DNA of 64,000 bases, taken from JAWKNZ01 sp041391425. Its GTDB lineage: Bacteria; Bdellovibrionota_B; Oligoflexia; Oligoflexales; JAWKNZ01. Position numbers and translations under genes: made by a program. A model generated the notes under the pieces. It did not search any database and was not told the DNA's origin. It was given only the letters and a program-made list of their open reading frames with translations. Positions 37,158 through 45,234 of the stretch are shown here, one piece after another. Location of the stretch: NCBI GenBank assembly GCA_041391425.1, contig JAWKNZ010000009.1:124001-188000 (forward strand), written 5' to 3'. The first letter of the stretch is position 1. Each line of letters begins with the position of its first letter.

Positions 37158-37988
37158 ATGAACGTAGATATTCAAAAATGGACTGAGATGATTTTTATCA
37201 ACTATTCGCCCAAGATTATCGGAGCTATTGTTACTTTAGTTGTTGGTTGGATACTTATTGGTTGGTTTTTGAAAGTTATTTTTAGGCTGATGGAGCGAAG
37301 AAAGCTCGAGCAGTCTTTACAAACTTTTTTGCATTCCTTATTAGGGATAGTATTGAAAACCCTTCTTTTACTTTCTGTCGCTGGTATGTTAGGGCTTAAA
37401 ACGACCTCTTTTCTTGCGGCTTTAGGTGCTATTGGCTTGGCTGTTGGTTTGGCTTTGCAGGGAAGTTTAAGCAATTTTGCCGGTGGGGTCCTTATCTTAA
37501 TGTTTAGGCCATTTCGTGTGGGTGATACTGTTGAGGCTCAAGGATATATTGGGACTGTTCGTGCTATTACTATTTTTAATACTGTCGTTATAACCGCAGA
37601 TAATAAAACGGTTTTTATCCCCAATGGCTCATTGGTAAATGGAGCTATAACCAATTATACCGAGACTGATACGAGGCGTATCGATCTATTATTCGGGGTG
37701 GGTTATCAGGACGATATTAATAAAGTTCGTGAAGTTATAAAAACTATTTTGGCTGAGAAAAAAGAAATTCTTGATCAGCCAGAACCTCTAATTGCGGTTC
37801 ACAGTCTTGGAGATAATTCAGTCAACTTTGCTGTCCGACCATGGGTGAAAAATGATGACTATTGGAAGGTCTATTTTGCTTTGCAGGAAGATATCAAAAA
37901 GGCTTTTGATAAGGCTAATATTTCCATTCCATTCCCGCAAAGAGATGTTCATCTCTATCAAGTATCTGCGAATAATAAGATAGAGTAG
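37158..37988 (+). CDS. mscS: Small-conductance mechanosensitive channel, MscS family
   Basis: Inner-membrane channel that opens under membrane tension and protects cells from osmotic downshift. The 276 residues give three helices in the first 115, with the pore helix AALGAIGLAVGLALQGSLSN and the following AGGVLILMFRPFRVGDTVE. The beta domain holds IFIPNGSLVNGAITNY-like sequence (VFIPNGSLVNGAITNY). The C-terminal alpha/beta domain ends with ISIPFPQRDVHLY, as in the family. ATG 37158 is preferred, with AAAGGA nine bases upstream; the GTG at 37152 is also possible. Confidence 0.95.
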   Translation: MNVDIQKWTEMIFINYSPKIIGAIVTLVVGWILIGWFLKVIFRLMERRKLEQSLQTFLHSLLGIVLKTLLLLSVAGMLGLKTTSFLAALGAIGLAVGLALQGSLSNFAGGVLILMFRPFRVGDTVEAQGYIGTVRAITIFNTVVITADNKTVFIPNGSLVNGAITNYTETDTRRIDLLFGVGYQDDINKVREVIKTILAEKKEILDQPEPLIAVHSLGDNSVNFAVRPWVKNDDYWKVYFALQEDIKKAFDKANISIPFPQRDVHLYQVSANNKIE

Positions 37989-38170
37989 TAATGGGCTTTG
38001 CCGTATATTTTAAAAATTAATGAGTCCCCGGCAGAATCTGTGGGTAAGTCGACTCGCCGAGGCTTAGGCCGAGGCCTACATTGACGTCTATCTGATTCAC
38101 ACATCTACTCCTATGCCTCTAAATTCAAGAGAAATATCTTATTGAAATTTAATTGTTTTTTTTAAAAAAT

Positions 38171-38327
38171 GTTTTGAGATCCTTCACTTCGTTCAGGAAG
38201 ACGGCTTTATTCAGGATGGCGGTTTTATTCAGGATGGCGGTTTTATTCAGGATGGCGGCTTTATTCAGGATGGCGGCTTTAGTTTGATCTTTCTGTTTTG
38301 AGATCCTTCACTTCGTTCAGGAAGACG
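38171..38327. repeat. Direct repeat pair enclosing 18-bp tandem units
   Basis: Two copies of GATCCTTCACTTCGTTCAGG-type sequence (38171-38203 and 38295-38327) flank four tandem 18-bp units at 38206-38277 (unit TTTATTCAGGATGGCGGT or -GGC). The units look like amplified pieces of the flanking repeat, itself related to the hairpin inside the family C element. The stretch lies between mscS and tesB and carries no gene. A GC-rich palindrome (GGCTTAGGCCGAGGCC) lies near 38061. Confidence 0.8.
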
Positions 38328-38340
38328 ACGTTCGGTGGCA

Positions 38341-39204
38341 TTATTTTGGCTTTCTCTTTCGGATCAGACTTTCTTGACTGACCGAAGCGACTAGCCTGCC
38401 ATCTTGAGAATAAACTTGTCCACGGTTAAAACCAAGTCCATTGGCGGCTGATGGGCTGTCTTTTGAATATAAAAGCCATTGGTCGAGATGAAACTCTTGG
38501 TGAAACCATATGGCATGATCGATGGAAGTAACATGCATGTTTTTATCGATAAAGGATTGTCCGTGCGGAAGTAGGCTAGTTAGTGCCAAGCCGAAGTCTG
38601 AAGCATAGGCTAAAAGTGCGTAATGAATTTTCGGGTCGTTTGGTAATTTATCTATTGCTTTAAACCATGAATATTTAGTCGCTGGCCTTCGGTGTGGGTT
38701 AAAAGGATCGACAGGGTCGATAACTCGTACTTCGATAGGACGTTGCTGGGTAAACTTAAGGCGCATTTTTTCTGGGAGGCGGTCTGCATATTGTTTGGCG
38801 ATGTCTTGTTCTGAGAGAAGTCCTTCTGGGCCGGGGACGCTTGGAGCTGAGTCTTGGTGTTGGAGCCCTTCCTCTTTACTTTTGAAAGAGCTCGATAGAT
38901 TGAAAATGACTTGCCCATTTTGGCAGGCTGTGACATAGCGGGTACAAAAGCTACCGCCGTCTCGAATCCTATCGACGCGGTATTCTATCGGCTTTTGGGC
39001 ATCTCCTGGCCGTAAAAAATATGCGTGTAGGGAGTGCGGTAGCCAGTTATCTACGGTTTCCCAGGCTGCCACCAATGATTGACCTAAAACTTGGCCTCCG
39101 AAGATTGCTGGAAGCCCCAAATCTTCACTTAGGCCAACAAAAGTATCATGTGATTTTTTTTCTAAGCTTAATAGGTCGATTAGATGTTGCAAAACTCCCG
39201 TCAC
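38341..39204 (-). CDS. tesB: Acyl-CoA thioesterase II
   Basis: Hydrolyses acyl-CoA esters in the cytoplasm. The 287 residues form a double hot-dog fold. The N-terminal half has FGGQVLGQSLVAAW and LHAYFLRPGDAQKPIEYRV, followed by RDGGSFCTRYVTA. The C-terminal half has YALLAYASDFGLALTSLLPHG, the catalytic-type sequence SIDHAIWFHQEFHLDQWLLY and GRLVASVSQESLIR. Length and motif order are normal. It is 31 bases downstream of a hypothetical gene on the same strand, and its 3' end abuts the repeat block at 38171. Confidence 0.95.
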   Translation of the reverse strand: MTGVLQHLIDLLSLEKKSHDTFVGLSEDLGLPAIFGGQVLGQSLVAAWETVDNWLPHSLHAYFLRPGDAQKPIEYRVDRIRDGGSFCTRYVTACQNGQVIFNLSSSFKSKEEGLQHQDSAPSVPGPEGLLSEQDIAKQYADRLPEKMRLKFTQQRPIEVRVIDPVDPFNPHRRPATKYSWFKAIDKLPNDPKIHYALLAYASDFGLALTSLLPHGQSFIDKNMHVTSIDHAIWFHQEFHLDQWLLYSKDSPSAANGLGFNRGQVYSQDGRLVASVSQESLIRKRKPK

Positions 39205-39235
39205 GAAAGACTCCTACTCACGCAATACTGGTTTT

Positions 39236-39802
39236 TTAAATGTTGTGTTTTTCGGGCATAATTTGAGAAATCCATTCGTTCATGAGGTCATAGGGAATGG
39301 TTTCATCGCCGACGATCATCTGCATGGCATCATGGCTGATGACGGTTGCTTTGTCCAAGTTTGGCTTATTATACCAAAGGACCTTAGCTGCCGTTTGGAC
39401 CCGTTCTTTCATTATATCATGGCTTGTTACCTCCTTAGTAGGAGATGCCTCGGAGCATAGCTCTTGCAGGGGGTCTGGCATTTCTAAATTTTCATATTGG
39501 GCCCATTGTAAAAAGTCTTTTGGGGCTAAAAGGATGTGATTGGGAAGTAGTGCTTCTCTTTGCACTGATAAGTTTCCAAGTTTTGTGGCGGCAAAGGCTC
39601 TGTCTATGATGTCTATGACTTTTAGTTTTTTATTATAAATCGGTCGGCCTGGATATTTGCTCATAGGATCGCGGCCGCATAACAGCTTGGCAGCATCGGG
39701 AAGTAACCAGACTTCTTTCTGCTTCCAAAATTCATAATCTGGCTCACCGTTAAATGTTTTTGCGCGGTTGAAGCTTTTTGTTGCCGAATTTGAACTTGCC
39801 AT
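39236..39802 (-). CDS. Hypothetical cytoplasmic protein
   Basis: The 188-residue protein starts at ATG 39802, which has GAGGA 11 bases upstream; the open frame extends to a TTG at 39841. It has no signal or membrane segment. A Trp-rich block (EFWKQKEVWLLPDAAKLLCG) and a Pro/Asn loop are the most distinctive parts. No family was recognised. It precedes tesB closely, so both are probably cotranscribed. The 260 bases upstream, up to the extensin-like gene, hold nothing recognisable. Confidence 0.6.
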   Translation of the reverse strand: MASSNSATKSFNRAKTFNGEPDYEFWKQKEVWLLPDAAKLLCGRDPMSKYPGRPIYNKKLKVIDIIDRAFAATKLGNLSVQREALLPNHILLAPKDFLQWAQYENLEMPDPLQELCSEASPTKEVTSHDIMKERVQTAAKVLWYNKPNLDKATVISHDAMQMIVGDETIPYDLMNEWISQIMPEKHNI

Positions 39803-40103
39803 TGATAAAATATCCTCGTAACTCGTAACGTTGGGTAACAAGCGTAATTGTCGGTGGTAGGTGAATACTAGAATTTTGCGAAGGTTAAGTCCATGGATAA
39901 ACCTGAAGACAATGGCAACTTATAGTGGTTGGCTTTAGCATGCCACCTTCTATCTAAGGTTTCAGCACTATTTTTTTGAAAAAATGATCACTATAGAGGC
40001 ATGATTCTAGCGTTTACTCCTTATATACTACAGGCATCCCCACAGATCTGCTGTCTAAATTATTTCTAAGTAGACCTGAGAGCTTCTATTTAAATATTTG
40101 ATG

Positions 40104-41744
40104 TTAGTTACAGATGACGTCAGTTGCCGAAGTGCTTTGAAGGTTTAGTGATGGATTCTTTTCCGCGTGAACTTCGATTTCTGGATCTTCATCGAAAAAT
40201 ACACTATTATTTTGGTCATTTAGACTAAACAGGGACTTTGAGTGTAAGTCACTAAATATAGGGAGGCTGGTTTCATAGTGGTATTTACTTTCTGATAGAA
40301 TGGCTAAGTGGAAATGATCGTTATGGCCAGGTACTAAATGGGTATTTCCAGGGCCTAGGATGCGATCAAAATATTGGCAAAAAAACTTTTCGACTTGTTT
40401 GAGTGTGTTGTTATTACTGTAGCCGCTGACTTTTGTTAGATTTCCATTGATGTATATTCCAGAAACATCGATCGCTAGACCCGCAGAGTGCAAACTTGCC
40501 CGATTGCTGCCTGCTACGGTTGCTCCTTCTGTATATATCCTTGAATAACGGATACCGGTAATATTGGTAAATGATTTTTTTAGATCACTGAAAGCATGGA
40601 TGATAGCTTTTGCCAGTCTGAGGTCAGCAAAATCTTTTTCTTTAGGTTTATCAAAGTTGTAAAAATTAAGTTTGGTGGCAGAAAAATTGAGCTGTACAGG
40701 CTGCGCTATTCCATTTATTGTTCCGAACCAAAAGTAGTTATCGCAATTTTTTGCAAGTTTTAGAAAATTATCTTTTTCATCATTCCAATTTTGCAAATCG
40801 AGATTATTTTTTGCTGTAAATTGACGAAGAGTACTGTTCATCTTACTACATTGAGTTTTGAGGTTTTCTTCAATGCCTGGATTTAAAGGGCAATGTGCTG
40901 CGATATTGCAATTTTGAATAGCAGGAGCTATAGATTTGCTACTGCTAAAGGTGGAATACTCCTCTCGTGGGTTTAAATTATTGATTTTAATATCGAACAG
41001 GGCGTTAGGACCATTGTCTAGCCTCTCCCAAATAATTTTTATGTGGATCATGTGCTTTTCGGAAGGTTTAAGCGCCAGAGCATAAACAGGCATATTGGCT
41101 CTGTGGAACTGGGAGCCTTTTTTTTCTACGGCATCTATAAAGCGGCATAGCGTAAAAGCTTTCTTGTTATTTAAAACTTCATTTTTATTGTAGATTTGGG
41201 GCACATTTGTTTGGCTTTTAATATCTATTCTGGGTGCGTCTCTAGGGTCAGAAGGTTTATTTACTGTATTTACAGTATTATCAGGGTTTTTAACCGTATT
41301 ATTTTGCGTTGCTAAACTTTCACCACCGGCAAACAGCTGGCTGCAGTTTTTATTATGCGTAACCAATTCGCCTTCGATGATATGGATTTCACTAGGGGCT
41401 TCTTTGAGTAAGTTGTCTTGTAGGCGCTTGGCTTTAACGAAGAAAAAACCACCTGGAGATAGCAGTTCATGTCTTGCAGCATCATAGGATTTGTTGTCTC
41501 TATCTATCATTTTATCACCGGTCCACTTTTGCGAAGAGAATTCTTGCGATGAAACTTCGCCAACTGTGGTGGTGGCTTGAGCATCCACATAGACGCCAAC
41601 ATCAGCTAGCCGTCTTAAACTTGAGTTTTTATCGGTATGGAAGGCATTTATCGTACTGCTCTGCCTAAGTTTACAGGCATTTAGGTGCAAAAATGCAATA
41701 GATGCAGTGATTAAAAAGATATGGCTGGATCGTATCACAAACAT
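40104..41744 (-). CDS. Extensin-like C-terminal domain lipoprotein
   Basis: The 546 residues begin with a lipoprotein signal (FLITASIAFLHLNAC, Cys at about 24). The middle is low-complexity, with a short repeat (NTVKNPDNTVNTVNKP) and several cysteines. The C-terminal third carries the extensin-like/M15-type pattern: SRIYTEGATVAGSNRASLHS, AGLAIDVSGI, then FFCQYFDRILGPGNTHLVPG and HNDHFHLAI. The His/Asp arrangement resembles Zn peptidases that act on cell walls. Length is larger than most relatives because of the long linker. A role in peptidoglycan is inferred. Confidence 0.7.
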   Translation of the reverse strand: MFVIRSSHIFLITASIAFLHLNACKLRQSSTINAFHTDKNSSLRRLADVGVYVDAQATTTVGEVSSQEFSSQKWTGDKMIDRDNKSYDAARHELLSPGGFFFVKAKRLQDNLLKEAPSEIHIIEGELVTHNKNCSQLFAGGESLATQNNTVKNPDNTVNTVNKPSDPRDAPRIDIKSQTNVPQIYNKNEVLNNKKAFTLCRFIDAVEKKGSQFHRANMPVYALALKPSEKHMIHIKIIWERLDNGPNALFDIKINNLNPREEYSTFSSSKSIAPAIQNCNIAAHCPLNPGIEENLKTQCSKMNSTLRQFTAKNNLDLQNWNDEKDNFLKLAKNCDNYFWFGTINGIAQPVQLNFSATKLNFYNFDKPKEKDFADLRLAKAIIHAFSDLKKSFTNITGIRYSRIYTEGATVAGSNRASLHSAGLAIDVSGIYINGNLTKVSGYSNNNTLKQVEKFFCQYFDRILGPGNTHLVPGHNDHFHLAILSESKYHYETSLPIFSDLHSKSLFSLNDQNNSVFFDEDPEIEVHAEKNPSLNLQSTSATDVICN

Positions 41745-41829
41745 TCTAGCAGGCCCTAGCTTTTTATAAAAGGTTGCTTGATGCGATTCTTAACTTTTTG
41801 CTAAGATGGTGGTCAGCAGCATTATGTAT

Positions 41830-41986
41830 CCCGGATCCGAATTTCTAGCCGGTTGCGTCGTTGCTTCGTCGTCAGGAAATCCTCATGTACCAATATGTAG
41901 TACACTGCGGTTTCCTCCTCCTCGCGCCTAGCATCTGAGCGAACTTCGAATCCGGTGAAAATACTACAGTTTTTCAAAAATTCCGG
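41830..41986 (+). mobile_element. MITE-like element, family B, copy 3 (6-bp target duplication)
   Basis: Direct repeat ATGTAT at 41824-41829 and 41987-41992. The right end is slightly shortened (AAAAATTCCGG). The core reads TGTACCAATATGTAGTACA. It sits upstream of the extensin-like gene, within the promoter region (about 85 bases before the ATG). Confidence 0.85.
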
Positions 41987-42140
41987 ATGTATTATGGCTG
42001 CTGTTCGCATCCTGGAGCATTTCTAAGGGCTTCATCGGTGTTTTACTGGATAACTTAAAAACTTAGGCAAGGTTGGATTCGCTTTTATAAACGATTACAG
42101 CAGCATACAGTACTGTTGTGTTTGTCACTGGCAAGAAGTT

Positions 42141-42171
42141 CTGTTAGCAAGAGATAAATCCTTGCTAACAG
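42141..42171 (-). terminator. Hairpin downstream of the Tyr/Gly-rich lipoprotein gene
   Basis: CTGTTAGCAAG pairs exactly with CTTGCTAACAG around a 9-base loop, about 12 bases past the stop of the gene at 42183. The T run is weak. Confidence 0.5.
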
Positions 42172-42182
42172 GTCATAATTTT

Positions 42183-42959
42183 CTAATATCCGTATCCGCC
42201 ACAGAAATAATATCCCATGCAATGTGGGCGAGGGTAGTAATAATATCTATAACCATAACGGTTATAGCATCTAGGGCGATTATTGTATCCCCAGTAACCG
42301 TAGCTATAAGCGTTGCTGTACCAAATTGGTCGGTAGTAATTGGTGTAGTAGCCGGAGTTATAGCCGTAGTTACGCCCGTGACGGTAGTTACGGTAGTATC
42401 CACCTAATTGGCTTCCGCGTCCGTTATTATAATTGTTGTTGTAATAATTGCCTTGGTTATGGCGGTTATTCATTTGGCGGTAACCACGATTGCCTCTATT
42501 ACCTCCTCTATTTCCTTGTCCATTACCTCTAGCTAAATTAGAAGAGTTTTCAACATTTAAAAATGCCTGGTCTAATGACTCTTCATCGAGTTCGTTTGTG
42601 GTCATTGATGTAGACCATGCTTGATCTGCATTTTCTTCGCTGATTTCTGCGCCAGTGTATGCTTTAATTTCTGCTTCTTCTGATAGTTCATTGCCATTTG
42701 CATCAACTGGAACTTTGATCATGACTCCTGTCGGCAATGCAGCAAACTCTTGTGCTAGGTTGGCTTCTTCGCTCGAGGTGATTTCTTCTGCGATTGAAGT
42801 GTTTTGAATTGGTGTTGTTTGGTTGTCTGTACTTTCGTGGACTACTTTTTCTTCTTCAACGGGAGTTTCTTGCTGTTGTACTCCACAGCCAGAGTTGCTG
42901 AGCACGAGTAACAATGTTGCATTTGCAGTGATGATGTTCTTCAAGCTTTTAAATAACAT
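42183..42959 (-). CDS. Lipoprotein with Tyr/Gly/Asn/Arg-rich tail
   Basis: The 258 residues begin with a lipoprotein signal (LLLVLSNSGC, lipid-modified Cys about 25). A charged linker rich in Glu and Thr follows to residue 140. The last 110 residues consist almost only of Tyr, Gly, Asn and Arg (for example RGNRGYRQMNNRHNQGNYY and SGYYTNYYRPIWYSN), with two cysteines near the end. Such low-complexity tails are usually disordered and can be adhesive or matrix-forming. No homologue is recognised and no repeat unit is exact. An outer-membrane or surface location is inferred. Confidence 0.65.
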   Translation of the reverse strand: MLFKSLKNIITANATLLLVLSNSGCGVQQQETPVEEEKVVHESTDNQTTPIQNTSIAEEITSSEEANLAQEFAALPTGVMIKVPVDANGNELSEEAEIKAYTGAEISEENADQAWSTSMTTNELDEESLDQAFLNVENSSNLARGNGQGNRGGNRGNRGYRQMNNRHNQGNYYNNNYNNGRGSQLGGYYRNYRHGRNYGYNSGYYTNYYRPIWYSNAYSYGYWGYNNRPRCYNRYGYRYYYYPRPHCMGYYFCGGYGY

Positions 42960-43178
42960 AGGTTCGCCTCCTCTAATTATTATTTTTTTAGCTTTTTATA
43001 TCGCGACTTTAAAGTTAATAAGCTATAAAATAATAATATTAACTATTATTCCGTTTGATTATTACAAGAGTATAGAATTTGCAATGACTTTTTAGCTTGA
43101 TTTAGTTTAAACATATTTATAATTCTGTATTTTCAAGGCATTAAGTGATTAAATAAAAATCTTTTCCAGCGCTGTTTC

Positions 43179-43850
43179 TTAGCGTTTGCGTAGTGCGGTC
43201 AGCTCGATTTCCCAAGTGGGAAATTGCTTACAGACCCACTCATCAAGCAGATGGTCGCGTTCAGCTTCGTTTAAAAAATACTTAGAGGCAGGCAGATTAT
43301 GTCTAGCTTTGTGGGTTAGTTGGTGCATAGTTATTGCTGCGGATACGGAGATGTTAAGGCTTTCGACAAAACCGTACATAGGAATTGTAAAATATTGGTC
43401 GATGAATGGTGACCATTCATCGGATACTCCTAGGTGCTCATTGCCAAATAGGATGGCCAATGGTTGGTCAATTTGTAACTCTTCTAGCGGTGAGGAATTT
43501 TGTGTTGGCATACCTGCAATGATTTTATATCCGCTTTTATGCAATGTTTCAGCGCAAGATTCAATGCTCTGATGCTTTGTAATCCGAAGCCAGTTGCTGA
43601 CACCTTTTGCTACTACTGTTGGTTTAAATGGTTGGTTAAGGTGCACGACATCAATGTTGAGGACTCCAAAGGCTTCTGCTGAACGCATGCAGGCGGAAAC
43701 GTTATGAGGGCTATGAATATCTTGGAGCACTAAACGGATGTGGTTCGTTCTTTCTTTTGCAGCTTGTAGCATCTTTCTTTTGCGATTTTCTGTAAGCCTG
43801 GATTGTAAAAATCTCCAGGCATCTTCTGGTGCTTGCTTGTCAATATTCAT
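43179..43850 (-). CDS. trmH: tRNA (guanosine-2'-O-)-methyltransferase, SpoU/TrmH family
   Basis: SPOUT-fold RNA methyltransferase; members of this length (223 residues) with this N-terminus methylate G18 in tRNA. Conserved motifs are the N-terminal DIHSPHNVSACMRSAEAFG (motif 1, with the Arg that acts in catalysis), GNEHLGVSDEW (motif 2) and IPMYGFVESLNISVSAAI (motif 3), which form the trefoil knot that binds SAM. The C-terminus has the extra helices seen in TrmH. It is alone, 56 bases downstream of the coiled-coil gene. Confidence 0.9.
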   Translation of the reverse strand: MNIDKQAPEDAWRFLQSRLTENRKRKMLQAAKERTNHIRLVLQDIHSPHNVSACMRSAEAFGVLNIDVVHLNQPFKPTVVAKGVSNWLRITKHQSIESCAETLHKSGYKIIAGMPTQNSSPLEELQIDQPLAILFGNEHLGVSDEWSPFIDQYFTIPMYGFVESLNISVSAAITMHQLTHKARHNLPASKYFLNEAERDHLLDEWVCKQFPTWEIELTALRKR

Positions 43851-43905
43851 CTAGATATCAAACTTTAATTTTGGTGGTTAAAATTTAGATCAAATTTGGG
43901 CTCAA

Positions 43906-44811
43906 TTAACAGGTCTCAATTGGTGTAGTGATCTGTTCTTGTGCTTTAACAATAAGTTTTTCCAAGTCGGTCTCGTGCTCTGTTGAATGGTATAGCGGTA
44001 TATCTTCATTCTTGTAATCCTGCTCTGCCTCGTCGATTATGCTCCCACCAATGATTTCCATAGCCATACCTACTAGAGGCCCTATTTTTTCAGGGATTTC
44101 TCTTTTCCTTTTGTCGTTTTTTATTATCCATGCAGCTGTTTGCTTTAGGGCGCTTTCCCAGTTAGCTGCAAGTTCTTCAGCCATTTCTTTTTGGCCTTTC
44201 ATAATGTGGAATAGCTGACTGTATTGTTTCACTTTGCGTTTGGTTTTCGCCATTTCCTTTGGATCTACTTTTTTAAGGATCGATTCTAATTTGCTATTGG
44301 ATGCTGCCAGTTTCTTTATATCTTCTTGTAATTTTTTATTATGCATTTCGAGTTCAGCGAGTCTACTTTTTGTAGAATTGTTCTCTTCTTTGTATTTATT
44401 TTCTACTTCGGTGCGTTCATGTTTTCTTTCGTGATCTAGCTCTACCAATTGCTTGGTAAGGGCTTTAACTTCAGATGAGTAGCGTTCAACTTGGGTGCGT
44501 TCTTTTTCAATAGAAACTCGAAAGGACTGTTCGGCTCTTTCTAGTTCTTGTGCCAAACTTTCAGCCCTGGCTTTGTGGCTCTTTATGTTTTTTTCCATAT
44601 TTTCTGTGGCAGAAGCATTTTTATGTTGGGCTTCTTTCATCGCTGCAATGGTTTTCTGCTGTTGGGCAAGGGTGGAGTCGAGCATTTCATTTCTAGAGAT
44701 TGCTTCCATAAGGACAGCGTGTAACTGCGACGATTTTCGCCAAAGGATAAATGCTAAGCATAGGCTCATGGCCGCGAGGATATAGCCGCTGAATGCTATA
44801 AGATTGTCCAT
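43906..44811 (-). CDS. Membrane-anchored coiled-coil protein
   Basis: A 301-residue protein with a single N-terminal helix (AFSGYILAAMSLCLAFILW, about 5-23) and then a continuous coiled coil of about 190 residues rich in Glu, Lys and Gln. The C-terminal 80 residues contain two amphipathic helices (IGPLVGMAMEIIGGSII). The topology suggests an inner-membrane anchor with a long rod facing the cytoplasm, in the style of RmuC or other nuclease-organising proteins, but no nuclease motif is visible. Function unknown. Confidence 0.6.
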   Translation of the reverse strand: MDNLIAFSGYILAAMSLCLAFILWRKSSQLHAVLMEAISRNEMLDSTLAQQQKTIAAMKEAQHKNASATENMEKNIKSHKARAESLAQELERAEQSFRVSIEKERTQVERYSSEVKALTKQLVELDHERKHERTEVENKYKEENNSTKSRLAELEMHNKKLQEDIKKLAASNSKLESILKKVDPKEMAKTKRKVKQYSQLFHIMKGQKEMAEELAANWESALKQTAAWIIKNDKRKREIPEKIGPLVGMAMEIIGGSIIDEAEQDYKNEDIPLYHSTEHETDLEKLIVKAQEQITTPIETC

Positions 44812-45234
44812 TTTTTTCTCCTAAATATTAGGGCGATTATATACAAGTTTGAAGTTACACCGCAACCATATGAAAATTCAACTTTTAATTGCATATATGG
44901 GTAAAAATGTTGATATTTTTATCTTATTATTAAATAAAAAGGCTCATTAATTATTATAAAATATTCCATCGTTCTTATTTTTTAATAAAAATGTAGTTTT
45001 TTGAATAAAAAAATAGTATATCTAATGCTTGTATGTGATTTCATGAAAAATCACCGTAAATTTATGACTTCTAATCGTAGTAGGCATAAGAAGTTGTCTG
45101 ACGTATAGGATATCGAAGCGCAAGGCAGAATACCCGAAGTTATGTACTCGCAATGAGAACATTTTTTGAAGCGCAGAAATCTCACCGTCTACGGATTCTA
45201 AGATTACCATGATGGCAGAAGCACTTGGAGTATT
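44812..45234. other. Intergenic region upstream of the DEAD-box gene
   Basis: About 420 bases between divergent genes. The first half is very AT-rich. A hairpin GTGATTTCATGAAAAATCAC lies near 45037. The half next to the helicase gene is more balanced in composition and could be a long 5' leader, as is common for cold-regulated helicases. No RNA family was recognised. Confidence 0.35.

Noticed and set aside
38171..38330. CRISPR array suggested by repeated units
   Set aside because: Units are directly joined 18-mers without unique spacers and no cas genes are near.
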